Origin: Methanofastidiosum sp.
GTDB lineage: Archaea > Methanobacteriota_B > Thermococci > Methanofastidiosales > Methanofastidiosaceae
Reading direction: 5' to 3'
Length of the DNA: 5,012 bases
Assembly: GCA_013329085.1 (NCBI GenBank)
Contig: DUKX01000168.1
Location: forward strand, 1-5,012
The translations under genes were made by a program, and so were the position numbers. Below are positions 1 to 4,935 of the stretch, one piece after another. Numbering within the stretch: the stretch's first letter is position 1; each line of letters begins with the position of its first letter. A model generated the notes under the pieces. It worked only from the letters and a program-made list of their open reading frames with translations. It did no database searches and was not told the origin of the DNA.

Positions 1-306
1 AAAGTTCAATTGAATCTCCATGATGGAACGAACTTATTATCTGAAGAAGGTTATAAAACATCTTCAACACTAGTAATGAAAGTCCCAGATATGAAGATTG
101 TAGATTCGCTTGAATTTAAAGAGGGTTACATTGGACTAGTCATTAAAGGTAAAAACGTTTCAAGGATAGGTAAGATTTCAAAGATAACTCCATTTGGGAT
201 ATATAAAGATGCAGTAATATTAGAATCAGGAAATGACAAGTTTCAGACATTGAAAGATTATGTGCTTGTCGTTGGAAAAGATTCTCCCATAATTAAACTT
301 GAGTGA
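1..306 (+). CDS. rps4e: 30S ribosomal protein eS4 (S4e), C-terminal part
   Basis: This is the C-terminal 101 residues of eS4, a 30S protein found in archaea and eukaryotes that contacts 16S rRNA. The reading frame is open from base 1 (K-V-Q-L-N-L-H-D-G), so the start lies upstream; an internal TTG at position 10 is not the real start. The visible part begins with the family signature VQLNLHDG, here followed by T-N where R-N is usual, and continues with a KOW-like segment (about residues 38-59, ending RIGKI). It closes with the DYVLVVGK motif typical of the eS4 C-terminus. The missing N-terminal part, roughly 140 residues by family length, should carry the S4-type RNA-binding domain. It ends in TGA, 11 bases before uL5. 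Its place just before uL5 is the normal archaeal order, which strengthens the assignment. Confidence 0.95.
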   Translation, partial: KVQLNLHDGTNLLSEEGYKTSSTLVMKVPDMKIVDSLEFKEGYIGLVIKGKNVSRIGKISKITPFGIYKDAVILESGNDKFQTLKDYVLVVGKDSPIIKLE

Positions 307-308
307 GG
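305..308 (+). promoter_or_regulatory. Weak Shine-Dalgarno for uL5 overlapping the eS4 stop
   Basis: GAGG begins inside the TGA stop of eS4 and sits 9 bases before the ATG at 318. It is the weakest ribosome-binding site of the operon because the following bases are CTGG rather than TGA. It favours ATG 318 over the upstream in-frame GTG at 303, which has no purine-rich element at a useful distance. Confidence 0.55.
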
Positions 309-317
309 CTGGCAAAC

Positions 318-848
318 ATGGAAGAGATACTAAAAAATTGGGAAAATCCTATGAGAAAACCATACCTATCAAAAGTAACTGTCAATATGGGGGTAGGAGA
401 ATCAGGAGAAAAACTAGAGAAAGCTAGAGCACTTCTTGAATTTCTTACAGGTCAGGCACCTATTAGAAATAATGCCAGACAAACTAATAAAGAATTTGCA
501 ATTAGAAAAGATGAGCCTATTGCAGTTTCTGTTACTTTAAGAAGGGAAAAGGCTAGTAAATTCCTTATGAGAACACTCGAAGCAGTGGAATTTAATCTAA
601 AGGAAAGAAGTTTTGATAATCGCGGTAATTTCTCTTTTGGCGTAAAAGAACACATAGATCTTCCTGATGTTCAATATGATCCCGAAGTCGGAATTTTCGG
701 GATGGATGTCTGTGTTAATCTTCAAAAGAGAGGATTTAGAGTAAAAGAGAGAAGAATTAAAAAGAGCCACGTACCCATAAAGCATCAGTTGACCAAAGAA
801 GAAGGGATACTGTTTGCTAAACAGGAGTTTGGGGTGAACATTATATGA
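318..848 (+). CDS. rpl5: 50S ribosomal protein uL5 (L5)
   Basis: This is a 176-residue uL5, which binds 5S rRNA together with uL18 and lies in the central protuberance of the 50S subunit. Family hallmarks are [21 protein letters not shown] (residues 10-30, read in parts), LTGQAP (43-48), the FAIRKDEPI segment (60-68) and the C-terminal [10 protein letters not shown] segment (137-146). The length fits archaeal uL5. An in-frame GTG at 303 would add MRLAN and overlap the eS4 stop as GTGA, but the ATG at 318 has the better-placed ribosome-binding site and gives the usual short N-terminus before NPM. The stop TGA overlaps the start of uS14 by four bases, so the two genes are probably translationally coupled. 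Confidence 0.97.
   Translation: MEEILKNWENPMRKPYLSKVTVNMGVGESGEKLEKARALLEFLTGQAPIRNNARQTNKEFAIRKDEPIAVSVTLRREKASKFLMRTLEAVEFNLKERSFDNRGNFSFGVKEHIDLPDVQYDPEVGIFGMDVCVNLQKRGFRVKERRIKKSHVPIKHQLTKEEGILFAKQEFGVNII
831..837 (+). promoter_or_regulatory. Shine-Dalgarno for uS14 inside the uL5 coding region
   Basis: GGGGTGA lies in the last codons of uL5, 7 bases before the uS14 ATG at 845. It supports this start for a gene that overlaps its upstream neighbour. In uL5 the same bases encode part of the FGVN tail. Confidence 0.8.
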
Positions 849-988
849 ATAAAAAGTTTGGAGTAGGCTCAAGAACATGCAGACGCTGTGGTACCCACCG
901 TGCAGTCATTCGAAGATATAATCTTATGGTTTGCAGGCGCTGCTTTAGAGAAGTTGCCAGAAAAATTGGCTTCAAAAAATATCATTAG
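845..988 (+). CDS. rps14: 30S ribosomal protein uS14 (S14), zinc-binding type
   Basis: This 47-residue protein is the small archaeal uS14, which binds 16S rRNA in the head of the 30S subunit. Read directly, it starts [16 protein letters not shown] and ends [14 protein letters not shown]. Four cysteines in two CxxC pairs (C12/C15 and C30/C33) form the zinc ribbon, so this is the zinc-retaining form. The C-terminal [17 protein letters not shown] is highly typical of the family. It is a few residues shorter at the N-terminus than the roughly 50-56 residues I expect for archaeal homologues, but no upstream in-frame start is supported. Its ATG overlaps the uL5 stop (ATGA, 845-848). It ends in TAG, whose last two bases begin the ribosome-binding site of uS8. 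Confidence 0.96.
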   Translation: MNKKFGVGSRTCRRCGTHRAVIRRYNLMVCRRCFREVARKIGFKKYH

Positions 989-992
989 GTGA
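987..992 (+). promoter_or_regulatory. Shine-Dalgarno for uS8 fused to the uS14 stop
   Basis: AGGTGA shares its first two bases with the TAG stop of uS14 and precedes the uS8 ATG by 6 bases. With the following T it matches the 3' end of archaeal 16S rRNA over seven bases. Confidence 0.85.
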
Positions 993-998
993 TTAAAG

Positions 999-1385
999 AT
1001 GAAAATAGATCCTTTGGCCGACGCACTTTCAAATATTTATAATTATGAAAATGCTAGAAAGCCCGATTGCGTTATCCCCGCATCAAAACTTATGGGCAAT
1101 ATCCTGAGAATTATGCAGAAATGGGGATACATAGGAGCATTTGAATTTATAGACGATGGTAAGAACGGCCTATTTAAAGTTGAATTAATGGGGGCTATAA
1201 ATAAGTGCGGAGTCATAAAACCAAGAACCCCCGCAAAGAACAATGAACTTGAGGATTGGGAAATGAGATATCTCCCGGCAAAGGAGTTTGGAATACTAAT
1301 AATGTCAACTCCAAACGGAGTAATGTCCCACAAGAAGGCCAAAGAGCAAAACATTGGAGGCATTCTATTAGCTTATGTTTACTAG
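999..1385 (+). CDS. rps8: 30S ribosomal protein uS8 (S8)
   Basis: This is a 128-residue uS8, close to the family's usual 130. It is a primary 16S rRNA-binding protein of the 30S platform. The N-terminal domain begins [10 protein letters not shown] (residues 4-13), followed by [11 protein letters not shown] (26-36) and [12 protein letters not shown] (43-54). The archaeal/eukaryotic-type middle contains [10 protein letters not shown] (67-76). The C-terminal RNA-binding domain has the [12 protein letters not shown] segment (103-114) and the very conserved [10 protein letters not shown] end (119-128). The Ser and Gly residues around GVMSH are the RNA-contacting loop known in the family. The ATG at 999 follows the AGGTGA site; there are 10 bases between it and uS14, and 9 between its TAG stop and the preferred uL6 start. 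Confidence 0.97.
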   Translation: MKIDPLADALSNIYNYENARKPDCVIPASKLMGNILRIMQKWGYIGAFEFIDDGKNGLFKVELMGAINKCGVIKPRTPAKNNELEDWEMRYLPAKEFGILIMSTPNGVMSHKKAKEQNIGGILLAYVY

Positions 1386-1389
1386 GTGA
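1384..1389 (+). promoter_or_regulatory. Shine-Dalgarno for uL6 fused to the uS8 stop
   Basis: AGGTGA begins inside the TAG stop of uS8. It decides the uL6 start: the ATG at 1395 is 5 bases downstream, whereas the in-frame GTG at 1386 and ATG at 1389 are part of, or touch, the element itself and could not use it. Confidence 0.8.
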
Positions 1390-1394
1390 TGTTT

Positions 1395-1943
1395 ATGGTA
1401 CAACATGTCGAATGGTTTATTGATATCCCAGAATCTGTAAAAGTTACAATAGATGGGGCAAGAGTTAGTGTAGAGGGGCCAAAAGGTAAGTTGGAGAGAG
1501 ATTTTCACTTAAAGAATCTTAAAATGGAGAAGATAGAAGACGATAAACGAATTAGAGTCGCAATGCTTCACGCATACAAGAAAGAAAAGGCTATGATAGG
1601 TACCATCAGTTCGCATCTAAGGAATATGATAAAAGGAGTTTCAGAAGGATTTGAATATAAGATGAAAATTATATATGCGCATTTTCCTATGAACGTTAAA
1701 TTAGATGGCAAGCAGCTAGTGATTTCAAATTTCCTTGGTGAAAAGAGCCCTAGAAAAGCAAATATTTTTGGTAATGTAGCGGTAAAAGTTTCAGGTGAAT
1801 TTGTTACTGTAAATGGTATTAACTTAGAAGAAGTTGGTCAAACTGCAGCCAATATAGAGCTTGCTACAAGAGTAAGAAAGAGAGATCCAAGAGTATTTCA
1901 GGATGGTATTTATTTATTTGAAAGGGATGGAGCCCCAATATAG
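1395..1943 (+). CDS. rpl6: 50S ribosomal protein uL6 (L6)
   Basis: This 182-residue protein is uL6, a 50S protein that contacts 23S rRNA near the factor-binding site. It has the expected two similar domains. The first contains IPESVKVTIDG and VSVEGPKGKLERDF (residues 11-37). The second contains MKIIYAHFPMNVKLDG (90-105), then NFLGEKSPR (112-120), the family RNA-binding loop. The C-terminal VNGINLEEVGQTAANIE and RVRKRDPRVFQDGIY segments (139-173) are archaeal-type. In-frame GTG 1386 and ATG 1389 would add two or three residues, but they lie in the Shine-Dalgarno element, so ATG 1395 is preferred. It ends in TAG, which is part of the next ribosome-binding site. Confidence 0.96.
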   Translation: MVQHVEWFIDIPESVKVTIDGARVSVEGPKGKLERDFHLKNLKMEKIEDDKRIRVAMLHAYKKEKAMIGTISSHLRNMIKGVSEGFEYKMKIIYAHFPMNVKLDGKQLVISNFLGEKSPRKANIFGNVAVKVSGEFVTVNGINLEEVGQTAANIELATRVRKRDPRVFQDGIYLFERDGAPI

Positions 1944-1948
1944 GTGAG
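1942..1948 (+). promoter_or_regulatory. Shine-Dalgarno for eL32 fused to the uL6 stop
   Basis: AGGTGAG shares AG with the TAG stop of uL6 and lies 5 bases before the eL32 ATG at 1954. It is the same arrangement as at the uS14/uS8 and uS8/uL6 junctions. Confidence 0.85.
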
Positions 1949-1953
1949 ATAAA

Positions 1954-2481
1954 ATGAGTTTACGATTATTAAGAGTGAGAAAAAAGCTTAATAGCAAGAG
2001 GCCAAAATTTCTAAGAACTGAAACATGGAAACATAAATCCTTTAAGAATGATCCTAAATGGAGAAAACCTAGAGGTAAAGATAACAAGATGAGAATGAAA
2101 AGAAGCGGAAAGCAACCTCTAGTTTCAGTTGGATACAGGGGGCCAAAAGAAGTCAGAGGCAGACACGCATCTGGCTTGGAAGAGGTCATGATTACAAATC
2201 CAGGGCAAATCGATGGCCTAGAAAATGTCATAATTAGGATTAATGCAACAGTTGGGAACAAAAAGAAGATTGAGATAGTCAAAAAAGCTGCTAAATCTAA
2301 TCTTAAAATAGCAAATCCGGCCTTGACTCATGTAAAAGTTACGTCAGTTGAAGAGTTCGATGCAATTGAACCCATTAAAGATCACATCCAGAAATTAATA
2401 GTTCCACTTAGTATTGATAGCGACATAAGGTCTGATATAGTGAGAAAGGCAGAAGATGTGGGCCTATTGGTGGAGGATTGA
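1954..2481 (+). CDS. rpl32e: 50S ribosomal protein eL32 (L32e) with C-terminal extension
   Basis: This is a 175-residue eL32, an archaeal/eukaryotic 50S protein that binds 23S rRNA. Residues 1-122 cover the whole normal family length: basic LLRVRKKLNSKRPKFLR (5-21), KNDPKWRKPRGKDNKMR (31-47), VGYRGPKEVRGRHASGLEEV (59-78), and a C-terminal helix and strand ending KIANP (118-122), where archaeal homologues usually stop (…KVLNP). The reading frame then continues for 53 residues. This tail resembles residues 76-121 and may be a diverged internal duplication. The tail is not a read-through artefact: there is no stop at 122, and the real stop is TGA at 2479-2481, just before the eL19 start. The ribosome-binding site for eL19 lies within the last codons. 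The identity of the core is firm; the nature of the tail is inference. Confidence 0.95.
   Translation: MSLRLLRVRKKLNSKRPKFLRTETWKHKSFKNDPKWRKPRGKDNKMRMKRSGKQPLVSVGYRGPKEVRGRHASGLEEVMITNPGQIDGLENVIIRINATVGNKKKIEIVKKAAKSNLKIANPALTHVKVTSVEEFDAIEPIKDHIQKLIVPLSIDSDIRSDIVRKAEDVGLLVED
2320..2478 (+). other. C-terminal extension of eL32, possible duplicated half-domain
   Basis: This encodes residues 123-175 of eL32, beyond the usual end of the family. By eye, residues 125-175 align to residues 76-121 with a 5-residue insertion. Shared positions include V78/V127, T81/T130, D87/D136, E90/E139, then I108-V109/I162-V163, K111/K165, A112/A166 and L117/L171. Unlike the basic core, this part is acidic to neutral. 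DNA similarity between the two copies is not evident, so any duplication is old. It could instead be an unrelated added domain. Confidence 0.5.
2472..2476 (+). promoter_or_regulatory. Shine-Dalgarno for eL19 inside the eL32 coding region
   Basis: GGAGG lies in the last codons of eL32, 9 bases before the eL19 ATG at 2486. It decides the start: an upstream in-frame GTG at 2456 would add ten residues not expected in the family (WAYWWRIDH) and has no comparable site. Confidence 0.75.
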
Positions 2482-2485
2482 TCAC

Positions 2486-2947
2486 ATGGATCTAAAAGTT
2501 CAGAAAAGACTTGCATCACAGTTATTAAAATGCGGTGAAGGCAGAGTTTGGATTGACGGTAACAGTGCATCTGAGATTTCTATGGCAATTACCAGAGAAG
2601 ATGTCAGAAAATTAATCGATAGCGGCAAGATTAAGAAGAAACAGGAAGCAGGCATATCCAGACATAGAGCAAGAGAAAGACACGTCAAAAGAAAGAAAGG
2701 AAGAATGAGTGGATTTGGGTCCCGAAAAGGAAAAGCCACAGCTAGATATCCTAAGAAGAGAAGGTGGATTAATACAATAAGGCCATTAAGAAGAACTTTA
2801 ATTGAGCTAAGAGAATCCAAAAATATTGATAAAGGTTCATACAGAAAACTTTATAGGATGGCTAAAGGTGGAGCTTTTAGAAGTGTTTCTTACATGAGTA
2901 ATTACATAAAAGAACACGGCCTTGTATCGGAAAAGAGGAAGAGGTGA
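2486..2947 (+). CDS. rpl19e: 50S ribosomal protein eL19 (L19e)
   Basis: This 153-residue, very basic protein is eL19, an archaeal/eukaryotic 50S protein that binds 23S rRNA and helps form an intersubunit bridge in known ribosomes. The N-terminal globular part begins MDLKVQKRLASQLLKCG and contains RVWIDGN (20-26), AITREDVRKLIDSGKI (34-49) and GISRHRARERHVKRKKGR (56-73). It is followed by GFGSRKGKATARYPKKRRWINTIRPLRR (76-103, read in parts) and the C-terminal helix with YRKLYRMAKGGAFRS (119-133). The length matches the archaeal norm of about 150. The ATG at 2486 lies 4 bases after the eL32 stop. Its own TGA stop is embedded in the ribosome-binding site of uL18, again 4 bases before the next start. 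Confidence 0.97.
   Translation: MDLKVQKRLASQLLKCGEGRVWIDGNSASEISMAITREDVRKLIDSGKIKKKQEAGISRHRARERHVKRKKGRMSGFGSRKGKATARYPKKRRWINTIRPLRRTLIELRESKNIDKGSYRKLYRMAKGGAFRSVSYMSNYIKEHGLVSEKRKR
2941..2947 (+). promoter_or_regulatory. Shine-Dalgarno for uL18 containing the eL19 stop
   Basis: GAGGTGA ends with the TGA stop of eL19, 4 bases before the uL18 ATG at 2952. The stop codon is thus the last part of the ribosome-binding site, suiting re-initiation by a terminating ribosome. Confidence 0.85.
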
Positions 2948-2951
2948 AGCA

Positions 2952-3524
2952 ATGGCAACTGGACCAAGATCAAGAGTACCTTTTAAGAGAAGAAGAGATG
3001 GTAAGACTAACTATAGGAGAAGGCTTGCCTTAGTCAAATCTGGAAAGAATAGGGTCGTAATAAGAAAATCACTAAATAATATATTAATCCAAATTGTAAG
3101 TTCTACATTTGAAGGCGATAAGACGCTCACAACAGCCTTTTCAAAGGAATTAAGAGATATGGGGTGGAACTTCCACTGCGGTAACACACCAGCAGCATAT
3201 CTTACAGGATACCTTTGCGGCAAAAGGGCTAAAAAGATTGCAGATGAATTCATACTTGATATAGGCCTTCAAAGGTCCATAAAAGGTGGAAGGAACTACG
3301 CAGCTTTGAAAGGATTCGTTGACGCAGGATGTAACGTTAATGTAGATGAAAGTATATTCCCTCCAGAAAACAGAGTAAAGGGAGAGGACATCTCCTCATA
3401 TTATGAAGGTCTTGACGGATCTTTAAAAGAGAAGATATTTTCTAATTATTTAAAGAATAAGACTGATCCTTCAAAAATACCAGGGATGTTTGAAGAGATT
3501 AAAACTAAAATAGACAAACTATGA
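2952..3524 (+). CDS. rpl18: 50S ribosomal protein uL18 (L18)
   Basis: This is a 190-residue uL18 of the longer archaeal/eukaryotic type. It binds 5S rRNA with uL5 in the central protuberance. The start [25 protein letters not shown] is a strong archaeal signature (residues 1-25, read in parts). [15 protein letters not shown] (35-49) is the core strand and RNA contact region, followed by [23 protein letters not shown] (71-93), ILDIGLQ (101-107) and [10 protein letters not shown] (117-126), all well conserved. The [15 protein letters not shown] segment (136-150) and the following tail are typical of the archaeal form. An upstream in-frame ATG at 2922 would overlap eL19 and lies before the Shine-Dalgarno element, so ATG 2952 is chosen. 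The stop is TGA, 10 bases before uS5. Confidence 0.97.
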   Translation: MATGPRSRVPFKRRRDGKTNYRRRLALVKSGKNRVVIRKSLNNILIQIVSSTFEGDKTLTTAFSKELRDMGWNFHCGNTPAAYLTGYLCGKRAKKIADEFILDIGLQRSIKGGRNYAALKGFVDAGCNVNVDESIFPPENRVKGEDISSYYEGLDGSLKEKIFSNYLKNKTDPSKIPGMFEEIKTKIDKL

Positions 3525-3528
3525 GGTG
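3523..3528 (+). promoter_or_regulatory. Shine-Dalgarno for uS5 overlapping the uL18 stop
   Basis: GAGGTG begins within the TGA stop of uL18 and lies 6 bases before ATG 3535. The ATG at 3530 runs straight into TAA in its frame, and the in-frame GTG at 3526 is part of the element, so both can be excluded as the uS5 start. Confidence 0.8.
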
Positions 3529-3534
3529 TATGTA

Positions 3535-3798
3535 ATGCCAAGAAAGAAAAAAGAAATCATCGAAGAACCTGTTGAGGAAGTAAAGGAAGAGCCATTAGAG
3601 ACTCTTGAGGCCAAAGAGATAATTGAAGAACCAAGTGAAATAGTTGAAGACATCCCCGAAGAAGATGCACTGGAAGAAACTCCCCTGGAAGAAGAAATTG
3701 CTGAAGATGTCGTTATTAAAGATACAACCTCTGAAGAAGAAGTTATAAAGAAACTATCTATCGCTGAGAAGAAAAGGCTTGAGGAAGAAAGAAAATCT
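3535..3798 (+). other. Glu-rich, low-complexity N-terminal extension of uS5
   Basis: This encodes residues 1-88 of uS5. After a short basic start (MPRKKK), residues 7-70 contain 29 acidic residues (25 Glu, 4 Asp) and very few basic ones, with scattered prolines. Residues 71-88 turn mixed and basic ([18 protein letters not shown]) and look helical. Such composition suggests a mostly disordered tail. The coding strand is correspondingly rich in GAA and GAG. Confidence 0.8.
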
Positions 3799-4455
3799 AT
3801 GGGAAATAGGTGGACCCCCAAGACAAAACTTGGCAGAATGGTAGCAAACGGAGAAATTACTGATATTTCACAGATATTAAATAAGGGCCTTAGAATAATG
3901 GAGCCTGAGATAGTAGATGTATTACTACCCGAAGTTACCGATCAGAATAATCAGGAAGTCCTTAACATTAATATGGTTCAGAGAATGACTGACTCTGGAA
4001 GAAAAGTCAGATTTTCAGTAATGGTTGTTATAGGTAACAGAAATGGTTATGTTGGAATTGGTAAGGCCAAAGCAAAAGAAGTCGGGCCTGCAATTAGAAA
4101 AGCAATCAATAATGCCAAACTTAATGTTATCCAAGTGAAGAGAGGATGTGGCAGTTGGGAATGCAAATGTGGTACAGCTCACACAGTTCCATTTAGAGTG
4201 ACTGGTAAGGCAAGTAGTGTCACTGTAACTTTAATACCTGCTCCAAACGGTTTAGGCCTTGCAGTAGGTGGGGTCGGTAAGAAAATCTTATCCCTTGCAG
4301 GAATAAAAGATGTATGGTCAAAAACAGATGGCCAAACACAGACAACAGTTAACTTTGCGAACTCAGTAATGGATGCGCTCTACCAAACAAACACAATGAG
4401 TGCACAAGAGAGAGACATTAAGGTCATAGGTATTGTCACAGGAAATACTAATTAG
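3535..4455 (+). CDS. rps5: 30S ribosomal protein uS5 (S5) with acidic N-terminal extension
   Basis: This 306-residue protein is uS5, a 30S protein important for decoding accuracy and, by position in known ribosomes, part of the mRNA entry region. The archaeal core starts near residue 89 ([14 protein letters not shown]). It contains [12 protein letters not shown] (123-134), [26 protein letters not shown] (151-176, read in parts, the S5-type RNA-binding domain) and GCGSWECKC (204-212, cysteines 205, 210 and 212). The C-terminal domain has the [12 protein letters not shown] segment (235-246) and [15 protein letters not shown] (254-268). That core of about 218 residues matches archaeal uS5. In front lies an extra Glu-rich segment of about 88 residues that I do not expect in the family. 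The start is set by the GAGGTG site, and reading is open throughout, so the extension belongs to the gene. Confidence 0.96.
   Translation: MPRKKKEIIEEPVEEVKEEPLETLEAKEIIEEPSEIVEDIPEEDALEETPLEEEIAEDVVIKDTTSEEEVIKKLSIAEKKRLEEERKSMGNRWTPKTKLGRMVANGEITDISQILNKGLRIMEPEIVDVLLPEVTDQNNQEVLNINMVQRMTDSGRKVRFSVMVVIGNRNGYVGIGKAKAKEVGPAIRKAINNAKLNVIQVKRGCGSWECKCGTAHTVPFRVTGKASSVTVTLIPAPNGLGLAVGGVGKKILSLAGIKDVWSKTDGQTQTTVNFANSVMDALYQTNTMSAQERDIKVIGIVTGNTN
3550..3633 (+). repeat. KEIIEEP repeat within the uS5 acidic tail
   Basis: The seven-residue unit KEIIEEP occurs exactly at residues 6-12 (3550-3570) and 27-33 (3613-3633), 21 residues apart. The two DNA copies differ at several third positions, so this is either an old duplication or chance within a low-complexity region. 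The unit is too degenerate elsewhere to be called a regular tandem array. Confidence 0.5.
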
Positions 4456-4460
4456 GTGAG
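4454..4460 (+). promoter_or_regulatory. Shine-Dalgarno for uL30 fused to the uS5 stop
   Basis: AGGTGAG shares AG with the TAG stop of uS5 and is 3 bases before the uL30 ATG at 4464 (6 bases between the GGTG core and the ATG, counted as start-to-end distance). It repeats the TAGGTGAG arrangement found before eL32. Confidence 0.85.
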
Positions 4461-4463
4461 ATT

Positions 4464-4925
4464 ATGAACAGATTAGCTGTTATACGAGTAAGAGGAAGGG
4501 TCGATGTAAGAAACGACATAAAAGATACCCTAAAAATGCTTAATTTAACTAAGTCAAATCACTGCGTTATAATAGACGATAGAGAGTCTTTTTTAGGAAT
4601 GCTACAAAAAGTAAAAGATTATGTCACCTACGGACCTATAGACACCACCACTCTATCCAAACTCATAGTCAAGTGGGGAAGGTTAGAAGGGGATGTTAGA
4701 ATAACTGAGGAGTATGTTAAGGAAAAGACTGGAAAAGACTTAGAAACTTTTTGTAAAGATTTCTTAGAGTTTAAAAATGAGCTTTCTGACCTTGATTTGA
4801 AAAAGGTATTCAGACTCCATCCACCCCATAGGGGATATGAAGCAACAAAGAAACCATATACTTTAGGTGGAACTTTAGGCCCAAGAGATATTGAAATCAA
4901 CGGCCTTATCCAAAAAATGATTTAG
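4464..4925 (+). CDS. rpl30: 50S ribosomal protein uL30 (L30), archaeal type
   Basis: This 153-residue protein is uL30 in its long archaeal/eukaryotic (L7-like) form; bacterial L30 is only about 60 residues. It binds 23S rRNA in the 50S subunit. The N-terminal conserved domain runs LAVIRVRGRVDVRNDIKDTLKMLNL (residues 4-28, read in parts), then NHCVIIDD (32-39) and LGMLQKVKDYVTYGPID (44-60). The archaeal C-terminal part includes TLSKLIVKWGRLEG (63-76) and the strongly conserved VFRLHPPHRGYEATKKPYTLGGTLG (115-139, read in parts). The length is normal (about 155). It starts 8 bases after uS5 and ends in TAG, which opens the next ribosome-binding site. Its position between uS5 and uL15 is the canonical one. 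Confidence 0.97.
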   Translation: MNRLAVIRVRGRVDVRNDIKDTLKMLNLTKSNHCVIIDDRESFLGMLQKVKDYVTYGPIDTTTLSKLIVKWGRLEGDVRITEEYVKEKTGKDLETFCKDFLEFKNELSDLDLKKVFRLHPPHRGYEATKKPYTLGGTLGPRDIEINGLIQKMI

Positions 4926-4928
4926 GTG
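4924..4928 (+). promoter_or_regulatory. Shine-Dalgarno for uL15 fused to the uL30 stop
   Basis: AGGTG shares AG with the TAG stop of uL30 and lies 7 bases before the uL15 ATG at 4936. It is followed by TTTT rather than A, so it is slightly shorter than the other sites. Confidence 0.75.
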
Positions 4929-4935
4929 TTTTAAG

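Noticed and set aside
303..317. GTG at 303 as the start of uL5, overlapping the eS4 stop
   Set aside because: The overlap GTGA is possible, but there is no Shine-Dalgarno element before it, while GAGG is well placed for the ATG at 318. The extra five residues are not expected in the family.
1914..2282. Reverse-strand open frame of about 122 codons opposite eL32
   Set aside because: It lies fully opposite the end of uL6 and the conserved core of eL32. Its hydrophobic composition follows from the basic, A/G-rich coding strand. Other reverse-strand frames across the window were rejected for the same reason.
3519..3821. Reverse-strand open frame of about 100 codons, very rich in serine
   Set aside because: It is the complement of the Glu-rich uS5 tail: GAA/GAG-rich DNA reads as Ser/Phe-rich on the other strand. 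It has no ribosome-binding site or family resemblance.
4581..4594. Run of six T after a purine stretch, as a possible terminator
   Set aside because: It lies inside the conserved part of uL30, with the operon continuing into uL15. It encodes the ESFLG residues and shows no associated hairpin that I can see.
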